NCBI GenBank assembly: GCA_029204045.2
Contig: CM055063.1
Location: forward strand, 30,490,810-30,554,809
Length of the DNA stretch: 64,000 nt
Direction: 5' to 3'
From: Tillandsia leiboldiana
Lineage: Eukaryota; Streptophyta; Magnoliopsida; Poales; Bromeliaceae
The notes under the pieces are model-generated. The model had not been told where the DNA came from, searched no databases, and saw only the letters and a list, made by a program, of their open reading frames with translations. This document shows, piece after piece, positions 33,807 to 46,640 of this stretch. Position 1 is the first letter of the stretch; each line of letters starts with the position of its first letter. A program made the position numbers and the translations under genes.

Positions 33807-36396
33807 AAAAAAAAGTTTTGTCCTCGAAACTAACACAACTCAAACAGGAGTCTCAAAATCAAGGGTAGGTACTCAACAACACTATCTCCAGCTCCTAAGT
33901 CACCACCCACTCCCCGTGATTACTCCCACCGCTGACAAAGCTGAAATTGGTGCTGGTGTCAGTCTCATCATCCATCCGCCAAGCTTTCCCGGCACTGCCC
34001 AGTCCAAGAAGCTCCTTACCTCGACAATACTTATCGATCTCGGCCAATTACCAATTAGTATCCGTATTGGCCGGAATTCCCCCGCCGCCCCTACGGCTCG
34101 TACAAAGTGACCCAAGAAGGTATGCTTCTGAAGCTACAACTTGTACCTCAATAAATTGGCATACAGCTTCATCCACACGGGCATGGTAGCACATCCACAA
34201 GTGCTCCTCGTGCTCCAAGTCGCTCTGGGAGTAAATCAAAATATCCCTGGAGGATCCTGCTACCCATCCAAACAAGTACAACTGGAGCACAATTCCTCAA
34301 ACCATAAGAGTGGCAGGGCATTAATCAATCCAATTGGCTTCACTGTGAGCTCATAATGCCCTACCGTGTCCTGAACGCCGTCTTGGTAAAATACTCAGCT
34401 GTATGATTCCAAATAGGTATACGCATCATAACCAGACAACTACCGGAGTATAACTCTATCAAAAGGTCCTAGATACCACCCGGACCTGTCTACACTCGAA
34501 CCATAAAAGGACCCTCATAGTCGTGTATCAACGACGTGGCATCACCACCGTGTACCAACGGCGTGGCATCACCACCGTATATCAACGGCGTGGCACTAGG
34601 TCAAACAGACCACTCGATCCATCAGATCCTGCAACTGCACCATCAGCTCTCTCAGCTCTACAAGCAATATCCAATGAGGTGCTGTCGAGGGTGGTGCGGT
34701 TCCCTGAACCACGTCAAACGCAATCTATATCTCCCTAACCGGCGGCATCTCCAACAGCTCAGGTGAAATCACACCCGGGATCTCGTGGGCAACAGAGATA
34801 TCCTTGAGTCCCGGTGCCGCCGAAAGCACCTCTCACACTGTCGCTATAACCTGTGTGCTCTAATAATCTCAACAAGCAAGCCTCCTCTTGTCTGCCTTGC
34901 AGAATGACAACGTCCTCTCCCTCCTCAGTCAAAACATCCTGTGGCATTGTGCCAATCAATCTCAAGCACAGGGTCAAAATACCGAACTGCCATAATTACC
35001 AATAAATCTGCCGGTAACTCGTAGTCTCAGCTACACTGGACATGATCCAAAAGCCTCCTCCACATGCACAACAACAACAGAAACCTGTACCTCTAGTGCA
35101 CGTGGTAACAATTCTGCCTCTAGTCCATGCAGGAATGCAACATGCTCTAACTCCGGCTGCTGTGATGAAATCACACCTGCAACAACTCCATCCACTGCCG
35201 TGGCGCCCTCCAACGGGGAGGCACGACTCATCCATTCGATGCCGGCGGTTGTCGCTCAATCTACAAGGAAAATCTAGACCAAACACAAAGGGAGCACGAC
35301 CTCTGTCTCTGCTCACACTGAGGCGACGAATAAGGTCCTCCGTAGATAACAAATCCACGCTACCGCTGCGCCACTCTGATAAAGACGCTGATGCTGCCAT
35401 CGGGGTCCACCCGATATCTGGCATCTCGGGAATCCGCTATCCTGGAGAAGAAATTGGGAATGCCTCTGCCAGTCGATCTATCCTCCATCACCCCGCGCCA
35501 AGCGCCAATATCGAGAACTCGCCTCTGGCGGCAGATCCCTATCCTAAGGAACTGCAGCGCCACGCTCCATACACAACGCCTACTCCACAGAGGCACCCAT
35601 AATCCAAAATAGAGGAACCGAATAAACTGAAAGGTATCCTGGCGCAATCCACCCCCAGTCACACATATCCTATGCGTCTCGTCCCTCGAACCCTGGAGCG
35701 CGCAGTTAAGCAACTGCAAAAACTTTCTAACACAGGGAGGCTTTCAATTGATCACTCCATCACCACCAACCACGACTCTGCCTCCGAAGGCTCCAAACTC
35801 AATCTTACGAGTCAGGGTGGTTCATCTGCCGAATCTGGCTCACTAGATCGATCGCGTCCCCTCAGCTCACCAGCTGTCAACTATCCACCCTGCCTTGGTG
35901 CCTCAACACTAAACATTGGCACGGAGGGGGCTACTTAGTGCTCCGACAACTGTGTCACTAAAACCAGCTGCTCGCTCACTCTGCCGCTGATAAACCTCTG
36001 ACAATCCTTTCATCTGGGTCCGGAGCTCTCTGACCTCAATCCGGGTATCCGGCCCAAAACCAACCGCTCAAACTCAACTGCTATGACAGGATGCACACGG
36101 GTCAAAACACAACGTCGTGGAGACACAACTCACCACGACAAAACTGTAAAACAGCACACAACAGCGCTCGACCTAATCCAGCGAAAGTCTAAAGCATGTC
36201 ACCCATTCCACAGCATTATGTTGTCTGCAGCCAACATAATCACTTAGGAGAATAAACATGCTAATCACTCTTCCCATCCCTTCGAAGAGGTATAAAACTC
36301 AATCAGGAAACTCGCTATAAATCAAGACTCTCACGAAGTCAACCAAGGGTCAAACCATAAGCCTAGGGTTTCTAAGTCCACCATGACCTACAACCT

Positions 36397-36418
36397 AGGC
36401 TCTGATACCAACCTAATC
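36397..36418 (-). other. LARD-A2 primer-binding site (tRNA-iMet)
   Basis: Minus strand GATTAGGTTGGTATCAGAGC directly after the right LTR, marking it as the 5' LTR. Confidence 0.9.
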
Positions 36419-39400
36419 TGTCACGCCCCGGGGTCGAAACTGCGACCCGGGCTCGCCAACAGATCCGCCACCTATGCCAAACTCCGCATAGGCGAAGCGT
36501 CCAACCTGCAAGAAAAGTACTACAGCTAACAGATATCAGAGCTATAAATGAAAATCTGCTGTAAAACTAAAATAGCTAATCTACTGAATATCTCCTCAGA
36601 AGGGGTACTGCTACTCTCCAACGACGGGTAGGGATCTAGCAAGCGACTCCCTCGCCTCGATCAACAACCGCAGAATCAGCAAGACCCGCTAAGACTCTGC
36701 AAAACAAAGGAGAGAAAAGAAGAGGAAGGGGAAAACCCCCAACGGGTGTGAGAACTACACCAAAAAGGGAGTTCTCAGTGGGTACTTCCACCAGGCCCGA
36801 CGATCTGCCCACTAAGTCCACTAGAGGCATAAGATAACCAAAGCAGAAAAGACTGAAATAAGAAAGCTGGAGAATCTCAACAGCTACCATGCCTCTATCT
36901 AAATGCTCAAATGGGGAAACTCTGATAAAGATATGCAACACTCGCACACAAGGTGCTCAATCGACCCAATCGAGCTGACTGCCACATCGGGTCCAGTCAA
37001 ACCTGCGCCCACCTACAACCACCTCCCGCTGACGGGCAGGAATTACGTAGGGTGTCCAAACGGACTAACTCGCTATCGAGTAGTGGCTCATGCATGCTAT
37101 AGTCAAAATCCACGCTCTCTCTCAGAACGGATAGACTCAAGATCACCAAACCTCTCGCACAACGGTCGACTAACTCACAACGACCTCGGGACCACCGTCA
37201 AACCAAACGGCTCCCAATAACACTAGCACTGGTCTAAACACAGCTACTAGACTCCACTCAGTCCCCCTGACACGAGTGTAACAGTAAAGTAATTGCCTGT
37301 AATAACCCAATCTTGTGCCACCAGTAAAACTGGTACTGCCTGCTGTCGCCCTCATCATCGGGCAATAACCGCGCCGATGTGATAGCAAATACTGTCAATA
37401 ACTGTCTGACCGGCACCCAACACGGTTTAAAGCCTACTGCGGAGTGGCACTCGAGGGGAGCGAGCCACACGAGTAAAGTATCTCTGTAACAAGTTTCTCT
37501 GTATAGCAGGACTTTGATCACGACTCTGATCAAAGTGGGAAAACCCAACCACTAAAAAGAAAGACCCGATCTCAATTGGATGCAACTAAACGATGAGTGG
37601 GAAACTCCATCCACTAGAGAAAACTGATACCCAATCTGATACATAAGTGAATATCCGGTCAACCGCCCAATATCCGCGGTCGCCGCAAAACCCCACAAAC
37701 TAATCCAGCCTGTCCCAAACACAAAGTCCCGACCCCTGCTCGAACTCGAGCAACACTGACCACCTGATTAACAAAGAAGGAGAAAGGAAAAGCATGGTTT
37801 CTCCTAAGTCAAGTTCCAATATGTAGTGTAGCAGTAAAAGATGGCATAACTACATGTCCATACAAGCATGCATTGTACTCAAGAAAGATAGAAGAAAGTA
37901 AACAACATGCCAAAATCATCAATGCCTATACCTGTCCATAATCCTCGTTCTATAATAACTCCTCAGAGTATAATCCGCACATAGCTACATAATCCTGCCT
38001 CATCGCATAAACCAATCGCATAAATGGCTATGTGCTAACATGGCATGCTACATAATCACATAGGGTAACATTATCCTAGGTAAGCTTACACTAATCATCA
38101 ACATAGATGTCCAAATCATGCAAGTCCTCAGTATACATCATAAATACTATTCTTGCAATTCTTTTATACAATTACTATTATCAAGCTTACCTACCTCTCA
38201 ATCACAAACCATGTACCCTAGACATGCATATCCTAATATCAAGAATTAGAGAACCGTCCACCGGTTCTGGAAACAAAGCACCCACCTGAAGCGCTTTCCG
38301 CAGGCAAAGCCAAAGTCGGTGGAGAGTGTAGACGCTCACAATCCAAAATCTGCCAGAACTGCACCCTCAGTACATGTCGCGCAAGCCTCGGCTCCAAACA
38401 GCATCACGCCAACCATGCAACACCACAACAAACAACATCACGATATAACTATACCCCAACAAACACCAACAACATTGTTGTTTTTCCCAAACAGCACAGA
38501 GATAGGCAATTCTCACCTCCAGGCAGCGCTCCAAAAACTCCAGAAAATGCACGGTTGCCATCCTCAAGACGAGTAGCCCCAAAAAGAGTATTTATATGCC
38601 CCGTTCCGACAACTATAGGCCAAGATACAAATTATACAATGCGGGGCGCCGACAATCCACTACATTGCAAAAACTGGATACAACCCCGAAAAAGCTTAAA
38701 TCTCACCTCCGAGATGAACTTGGAAAAATCCGGAAAAATAACCGCTGCGTTCGCCGCGTCAAGCCCTTCGAAACGAGTACCTGCACGTCCCAATCCGAGT
38801 TTCGTAGCTCAAGTTACAAATTCCACAAGGTGACCATCTCGAAATTCCCCGAGTACAAAAATTGTACAACTTTGTCCAGAAAAATGGAAATTTCTTACCT
38901 TCGGGAAAATTTAGTAAAATCCAAAAAAATTACGAGGACGTTTCTTGTGATGTGTAGATGTAAAACGACTACAGGCACGCCTCCATCCGATGCTTGAGCG
39001 CGAAGATAAAAAATCGAGAAGCCTCCTTTGTCCAAAACCTCACAGCAGGAAAAGGAGTCACAGAAACACCTCGGAAATAGTGCCAAAAACTCAAAACAAG
39101 GAGAAGTGATCAACACAGAAAACAAAGCCTTACCTCTCGTGAACGCGCTGCCGTGGAAATCGGCTCAAAATTCCATCGGGGTGATCCGGTGTGCCTCGCG
39201 GACTGAAGAGCGACGATAAAAGCCAAAAATCCAAGATGCATAGATGTGCGTCGCGTCGTAGATAACACCGAAGCCGCAGTCTCCAAAAATCCCGAAAATC
39301 CATCGGAGTGGGGAGGGTATAGTGTAGAAAGCTTCTGTGCAAAAGGGGAGCTCCAGAACAGCCAAAAAACCTGCACAAAAGGCCTAAACTGCCTATTTAT

Positions 39401-39520
39401 AGGCAGTAATCCGGACGAAAAATGCACTTTGGGGGACATTTTCTGGGCGCCCGAAAGAATCGGGCGCAAACAGTAACCCAATCCGCAGCTGTCCATCGCG
39501 CGTCCGGATTGCTCTGGTTG

Positions 39521-42500
39521 TGTCACGTCCCGGAGGTTCTAAAAGAGCGGAAAACGTACATATTTTTTTTTTTTCTTTAAAAGGAAACTCACCCCCCGGC
39601 GCGTACCAGATCCGCCACATATACAAATTCACTCCCCGCTCGGGCGGAGTCTCCTTTGTATATGCACGGTGTTGCCAATAATGCATGTACTTTAACCATT
39701 CCAACCATGCCAGACAAAATGGGAAGATTACATTAAATCATACCCTCACCGCTATCTCATACAGCCTACAGCATAAACCCATGGGTTTTGAAAGCCGGTG
39801 TCCACTCGACACCCAATTTTTCCAAAATGTTTTCGCAAACTCTTTGGGCGGCTTTTTAACTTGAAAGGATAATTCCACGGGTTTTAAAGTCGGTGCCCAC
39901 ACGGCACTTGTTTTAGAAATCTCTTTCGAAACCAGGTTTGCATTTAGAAAACAGCCGCAATTGCACATCCTATCACTTGCTACTAGTTTATAAGAGTTCA
40001 CCATTCCAACATCCATCAGAAACCACAGAAGCGTATCACAGTCATACCAACCATAGTAATCAAATAACCACAAGTAAAAATAAAAAGCGTATCGTCTACT
40101 AGCCCTCATGGCTAGTGCTCTCTAATCGATGCCTCACCGTCGTCCCGAGTTCGACCCCTACTCGAACCTGTCACAGTGTGGGTTGTCAGTGACTGATAAA
40201 GTAGAAAGATATATATGTAAATGCAAGAATAGAAAGAACACACCGAACAACCGAAGCATTTACTTTTCCCCCTCCCTCTCTCATGTGTCGCTAAATCCCT
40301 ATCGAAGATCTCTCTGGGCACCTACCCCAGCTTTCAAAATGATTTGGGCCCCAACCCCAATGCCGTACTCACTTTCTTGGTGCCTCCAACCCCTCCACTG
40401 CCCAAGTAGCAGTCGCCTCTCCTTGAGGGGCCCCTACTAACCTCTCCTTGTGGGGTGCACGGGTAAATGACTTACCATCTTTCCGAAAAAATACATCCTG
40501 TGCAGTGGCCAAACTGCTGGTGTGCGTGTAAACAACATGAGTATAAAAATAGCCTTGCGACCTCAGCCGCTTTAGTCAGAAAAGTGTATCAACCCTGCGA
40601 CCGCAGCCGCTTTGATTAACATAATTAAAGGGATTCACATGCTATGGGGTTAGTCAATTTACCAATATGTCTACTTTATCAAACAAATATTCGGGAACAA
40701 CACCACGCCGGTATTAACCACACCTACCGACCTCAATCATGCGAAAACTGCGTTCCGGAGACCGGACCTTGCTCTCTGTCGACGCCCGGACCTAGAAGTA
40801 GTCCCCAAAAGAGCCGCGGTCAGATCAGAAGAATAATAATAGACAAACCGAGTCTAAACACTTAAAAACACTAATGAAAACTTGACCAGGCGGGGTCGCT
40901 CGCGTGCGTCGAGCGACGCGCCGCCTACCCTTTCCTGCGGCGTTGCGGCCGAACGGCCGCGCGGGCCCCAGCCCCGGGCGGCACTTGCTGTGACCGCGCG
41001 GGCCCCAGCCCCACTCATTGCAAGCCGCGGCAATGCGGGCACCAACCCCGCGCGGCACACCCCGCGATCGTGCGGTCTTAGGCTCACACGGCGCAAACCG
41101 CGGCCGCGCGGGCACCAACCCCGCGCGGCACTTCCTGCGGCCGCCGCCGCCACATGCAGCCGCGGCCGGGCGGGCATGTGCCCCGCGTGGCGCGCGCTGC
41201 TGCCACCACGCGGCACCTGCCCGCGCGGCATGCAGCCGCGGCCGCGCGAGCATGTGCCGCGCGCGGCGCGCGCTGCCGTCGCCGCGGGCATAAGCCTCGC
41301 ACGGCCCGCGCCGCCGCCGCCGCGCGGGCATGCGCCCCGCGCGGCGCGCGCTGCCGCCGCCGCAGCCGCGCGGGCTGCCGCCGCCGCGAGGCACCTGCCC
41401 GCGCGGCATGCAACCGCGGCCGCGCGGGCATGCCCCCCGCGCGGCACGCGCTGCCGCCGCCGCGCGGGCGCTCGCTCGCGCGGCACATGCCGCGGCCGCG
41501 CGGGCATGGGCCCCGCGCGGCGCGTGCCTTGCCCGCGCGGGCGCCCGCCCGCGCGGCACTTGTCGCGGCCGCGCGGCGCTTACCCTAACCTCGGCCACGC
41601 GGGACCTTGGTCCCGCGCGGCTCTTGTTGCGACCGTGCGGGCACCGTCCCCGCGCGGCGCGCATCCCGGTCGCGGCGGTGATGCCCTAGGGCTCCGCGGC
41701 GACGACGCCTAGGGTAGCGACGACTCCTCCTAAGACTCCGTGAAAAAGATCGAAAATGAAAACCGCGCGAAACTTCTACGAAATTAAATTTTGTTTACCT
41801 CTAATCATCGGAGACGGTGATCCGTTCACGCTCCCGGCTTCGGCACGTTCGTCGGGAGGGTTTGGGTCCTTTGGCCTTCACCTTCTTTTCCACGGTTTCC
41901 TTCTGATTAGGGTTTCGCCTTTCCCCTTTTCTTTCGCTCGTTCCTTCCTCTCGTTTCCTTCCGGTTAGGGTTTGCCTTTTTCCTTTTCTCTTTTCTCTCT
42001 TTTCTCTCCGGTTAGGGTTTCCTCTTTTCTATCCGGAAAGAGATAATTTGTACGTACATTAAACCCACATCCGGATATTAATAATTAATTAATAATTATT
42101 AAGTCGTAAGAGATAATTCCTTATCTCTTCGAAAAGCGTGCCCGATCTTTTGCACGGATTCCGATGCACACTACGGTTACCGCGATCCTCAAAACCCTAT
42201 TCCGTAGAATCCATATGTCGGATTTCAATCTCTAATTAATTAACCATTGAATTAATCCTTGGAGACAATTCCTTAGAGATAATTCCTTAATTAATTAATT
42301 CCTCAATTAATTAATTCCTCAGATAAGATCCTTCGGGATAATTCTTTAAAGATAAATCCCTCCTTTTCCTCGGAAAGGTGCCAAATCACTTACGCGGATT
42401 TCGATGCACCCCCTGGCCATTGCTATCAGTTTCTACCCCTTTCTGGGAGTTTCGTAAGTCGGAATCCGGATCCGATCGCGCTGCCGTTCACCGTTTTTCG

Positions 42501-42628
42501 AGCTCTATCGCAGAAAAATACCCGCACCTCCAAATTTTCGACTTAAGTAAACCCGTTTCAAAGGTTGCACTAAACGGAAACTTTGTTAGCAGGAGGTATA
42601 AAGTGTTACAAAAATCTATGATATTACA
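39521..42628 (-). mobile_element. GY-B solo LTR with TSD GGTTG
   Basis: Complete 3,108-bp LTR: TGTCACGTCCCGG...GATATTACA, flanked by GGTTG at 39516-39520 and 42629-42633. The uninterrupted target is visible at about 33020-33035. It carries the terminal hairpin (39618-39664), twin hairpins (39797-39908), predicted intron (41798 to 40168), CGCGCGG block and a pyrimidine-rich leader with repeated GGTTAGGGTTT (41910-42020). The best reference copy of the family's LTR. Confidence 0.9.
40890..41700. repeat. CGCGCGG-rich block of the solo LTR
   Basis: About 800 bp of CGCGCGGGCAT, GCCGCCGCCGCGCGG and CGCGGCCGCGCGG modules in imperfect repeats. Frames of up to 279 codons on both strands are compositional. 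Confidence 0.85.
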
Positions 42629-43361
42629 GGTTGCGCCACGTCACCACCAAACACGCTACAGCCGATCCAGCCACCTACAATGCGCCACGTGGCCTACCCC
42701 AGCAGCCGACACATGGCGCGCCCGAACGCGGGAAATGGCGTCAACGCGCCCACGTGTGCGCTTGGGCCAGCCGCATGCGCCCCCCTGCCAGGCACGCTTC
42801 CCGAGGCCAGCTACACCAACTCCGTGGACCGCGACCACAACACCAACAAGTCACAAGCTGCCACGTGTCCTGCCCTCTGGTGCACGCCGGCCCGTGGACC
42901 GCGCACCTGCCGGCGCGCCTGCCCGCGGTCGCTCCGCTGCCTGCCCGAGCCCGCTCCGCCGCTGCCCGCCGGCGCCGGAACAGTACCCCCTTGCCTCGAA
43001 ATCCGTGCGCGGCATCCGGGCTCCGAAAAATACAAGTAAGTAGTCTATTTTCATCATTTTCGCGCGCTGAATCTAAATCCGCTGTCCGTTTTGCAAAATT
43101 CCAACTCTAAAAATTGCCGAAGGCATTCGGGAAGGTGTTCTTTTGTCCAAACTTCGCGCTGAGCCCAATTTTAATATCTGTTTCGCGCGAAACCACTTCT
43201 AAATATCCGACGGGGTCCTCTGACTACTCTCGTGATCCATTTTAAGCCCGAAGTCCACCACTTGTGTCCAATTGGTGCACCAACACCGCCGACACGCCAC
43301 AAAGGCCTCCAGAAGCTGCTAGTCATACTATAGAAGCCGTGCAGAGATCGAGGTCACCATA

Positions 43362-46300
43362 GCTGGTGTGCGTGTAGCAACCTCGAGCATCGACCGAGCA
43401 CCAACCTCGGCCAACCAGACCGAGCACCTACCTCGGTAAACTAGACCGAGCACCTGCCTCGGCAATCACCCAGAACATGATGTATCATCGAGCACCACGA
43501 CCCTCAGTCGCCATAAATATGATGATAATAAACACATAAGCATATACGGGGGTTAGCAATATTTTAACATGTCAAACCTTTGCCCTTACCAATTACCCTC
43601 GTTTCCCGACTCAAGAACTGTCGAAAAAGGAACCCACCTTCCGACTTTCGACTGGTCGCACCGATCACCGTCCTCATCGCTAGTATGCCCCGAACAACCC
43701 TACTGTTGTTCGGAGAGGGCGAATTGCCCGTCCAATCTCCCACCGCGACGTTCATTAATCCGGAGGTTGTTCGGAGAGGGGGAATTGCCCGTCCAATCTC
43801 CCACCGCGACGTTCATTAATCCGAAGGTCCACGTCACCCCCACTACCCCTTAAAATGATAAACATGACAATAACGAAAACATGCACAAAGAGGTTCTATG
43901 GGGTACCCACCTCGGAGTTGGTCGAACGAACCACCTTAATGTAGGCTGATCCCGAACTCCCGCTAGACTACTGGGGGGGTTGGTGTTGAATTGTTGTGCC
44001 CACAACAGAAACTGTGATAAAAAATAGACTCACTCATACCCATCCCGACAACACTACAGTAACCCGAAATCCATTCTTTCATACTGGGGTACGCGTAACA
44101 CGTGCCAGAGATCGTAAAATCGACAATTTCGCCGATTTACGGAACAATATCCATTTTCTGCTCAACGAGAGTCTACGGAAATCTAACAAATTACCTAGAG
44201 ACATGTTTACACTGTTAACATACTGTCCACATGCTACAATTGCGAGACGACCCCTAGATTACTACAGTTTTGCATAATTACACTAGATTAAACGTTGTTT
44301 CAACTCGTTCTCTATATCCAGGAAATCAGAGATAGCGCCGTAAGTTCCAGCGCGTTCGTTTCGACGAGACGAAGCTTGTGCTCACAGGCTTAGGCTTGCA
44401 CGAGGCACGAGGGCAAAGTTGGCCCAAAAGTTATTTAGGCTCAAACGCAACTATGTTACAACTCAAATAGACTCGATCATTTCTGCATCTAACATGAGCA
44501 TGATACTTAGTGATGACAGAGGACTATTGTGCTCACCTGTGGCGCGCCGGAGGCTGGCCGGGAAGTTGGCCGGTGCAAGGTGGAGCAACCCCCTCTCAAG
44601 CTAGAGCTCGGTTTGGCCAACCCTTGATCAACACTGGTGCCAAACGCCTACAAAGCCAAGCCTCGGTACCCAGACCCTCCCAGATGAAGATTGGTCGCAG
44701 CCCACCTGGCGCCGGCAGCCGGAGGCGGCAGATGGCCGGGAAAAACCCAACACAAACACTTAAAAGCAAGGTTGGGAAAACTTATTTTTATCAGAGGCTT
44801 TCGGCCCAACTAACTTGATGGAAAGCATTCATATAGTGCCTACAACTCACCTAGGTAAATGGCCGGTGACCAGAAGCGGCGGCGGCGGCCGGCGGCGAAG
44901 CTCGGTCAAGTTTCTTGGTGCAACTACAGTGGGCAACAACCCCATGTTAGCACTCCCATGCAACATCATGAAGGACTTACAAATGACCAAACTAACTTAC
45001 CTTAGTCACTGGGCGGCGGCTGGGAACGGCGGCGATCGCCGGAGATGAACCCCAACCGAGCTTGATGAAGATCTTGGGGCTCTAATGGTAGATCTCGACC
45101 CGAAGTGCAAGAGGCCCACCAACTTGGATCAAATGATCCCTCTTGGTGCAATGGAGCTTGCCAAGGGTCGGTCCAGCGGTGTGGGGCAGTGGCGGCGCCG
45201 GGCGGTGGAGCTCGGCCGTGAGGAAGACAACCCGAAACTAGGGCTTGCTCACCCGCGTTCCACAACGTACCAAAGCCCACCAAACTTCGTGGGACTTCTT
45301 CTGGGGTCGAGCAGGTTGTGCTTAGCGAATTGGTCCAGTTGCCGGAGCTTCAGAGGCGGCGCGCACCGATTACGGCCAAGAACTAGGGTTCCGGCGGCCA
45401 CCCTCTACTCGACGGCAGTCCGGGGAGTCCCGGGGCTTCGGGCTTCACCTGGAGCACCTCCTAGACGTCAGAACGTGACTGCCGTGGCCCAAGATGCAAG
45501 AGAATCCACCGAAACCAAAGACTCACCTCGCCAGATCCAAGGAAGAAGAAGATGGTGGCCTCGACGGCGCGCGGCGGCGCCAGGCATCGGGGCTCCTCGA
45601 TCTGCTTCTTTGGAGGCCGAGGATGCTCTCAGATGAACTTTGGAGAGATCTCAAGCCTCCCAGTTGCTTCCTTCTCCACCAACCCGAAAGCAAGGCAAGA
45701 TCTTGCTTTTCTCCTTACTTTTTCGGCGAGGGGACATGGCGGCCGGCGGCGCTACGGGTGCAGCCGTCGGAGCAGGAGCAGAGGGAGTCGCGAAGCCTTC
45801 TCTGGCACGGTTGGGTGCGATGGATCCGAGGCTAGGGCATCTCGGGTCTACTTGTATGCATTGGCACAAAATGCCAATAAGTCCCTCATCTAACAATATC
45901 TAGAGTCGGGTCCACTCGTAGGGACTTCATCTCACACAAAGGCCCCTCTCCAAAGAATCCCATTGGATTCCGCACATAAAATGCGGGGACTCTTATGCAA
46001 AAACACCATTTTTCGCCATTTTTCACGCTTTTCGAGGCCACCGTGTCGTCAAACTGAAAAACGGACTTCGCCACGACGTCCGGCTCGACGAAAACTATCA
46101 AGTAGCATATTTGGTTCCCCAATTTAGTGCCCCTAAAAATATTCGATCCATTTAATATAGTAAATTCTACCGTATGACACGCATCCCAATGCTCCGGAGC
46201 CGTCAAACGAAAATTCCATCAGCGCCACTGCGCTCAAAATGATGACGCCATTCAAATCGACTACCTGGATCGTCGGATCCGGACTCCAGGCAGTCGATCG

Positions 46301-46640
46301 GCCGTCGTTGGCGAGTGAGGGAATTAAATCAGGGGGTTACTATTCAAATCACTATTCACTTAAGTCGCGGGTCCCACTAGTTTTCTTGCTAATTTTCGGA
46401 CGATCCGACCGTCGGATCAACAATCGGTCTATACTATTTTCACTCGATTCGATGAGACGGTCGCACTGGAGGTCTCAGATTTCCGAGATCAGACTCGGAT
46501 CGGAAAGGTGAAATTTGTGCTTCGGAAACTGTGCCATTCGCACATCGGTATACAACCCACTAAGGTTAAATTTTGTTTCCTCACCCACCTGCACACTTGA
46601 ATTTTACTCTTTATTCAAACTCAAATTTCCCGAGTATTAC
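43362..46640 (-). mobile_element. GY-X LTR fragment (divergent GY-B relative)
   Basis: It begins in mid-LTR at GCTGGTGTGCGTGTAGC, the same segment as 40510-40530 of a GY-B LTR, and ends CCCGAGTATTACA, the reversed LTR start. The GC block is CCGGCGGC-type instead of CGCGCGG. A donor-like GTGAGT (minus, 45526-45521) precedes it. It adjoins BE2 pol in mid-gene at 46641. Homologous to 56353-58826 inside the CACTA element. LARD-A2 interrupts it on the left and the remainder is missing. The short frames at 44500-45900 are not supported as genes. Confidence 0.65.
43705..43826. repeat. 61-bp tandem duplication
   Basis: Two near-identical units beginning GTTGTTCGGAGAGGG and ending TTCATTAATCCGGAG, with one to two mismatches. 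Confidence 0.85.

Larger units (their letters stand above)
33795..36418 (-). pseudogene. LARD-A2 interior with decayed gypsy pol
   Basis: Closely related to the A1 interior but shorter. The minus-strand frame 34048-34290 contains DILIYSQSDLEHEEHLW, the sequence following the catalytic aspartates of gypsy reverse transcriptase. Flanking frames are broken. No protease, RNase H or integrase motif can be recognised. Confidence 0.68.
30758..43361 (-). mobile_element. LARD-A2: second LARD-A element, left end rearranged
   Basis: Minus-strand element: right (5') LTR 36419-43361 including a nested GY-B solo LTR, PBS, 2.6 kb decayed interior, PPT and left (3') LTR ending at 33794. The left LTR lacks its outer 660 bp or so, and the adjacent 757 bp is inverted. 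On the right the flank is GCTGG (43362-43366). No matching TSD is found on the left, as expected if that end was deleted. LTRs are much more diverged from each other than those of A1, so it is older. Confidence 0.82.
36419..43361 (-). repeat. LARD-A2 5' LTR, interrupted by a GY-B solo LTR
   Basis: Starts TGTCACGCCCCGGGG and ends GGTCACCATA (terminal CA changed to TA). Own length is about 3.8 kb once 39521-42633 is removed. TATA box at 39402-39394 (minus). G-boxes near 42684, 42750 and 42861 lie beyond the inserted LTR, so the insertion separates the core promoter from its upstream sites. Confidence 0.85.

Noticed and set aside
40825..41712. Frames of 217-279 codons in the GC block
   Set aside because: Compositional; both strands open simultaneously and no recognisable domain.
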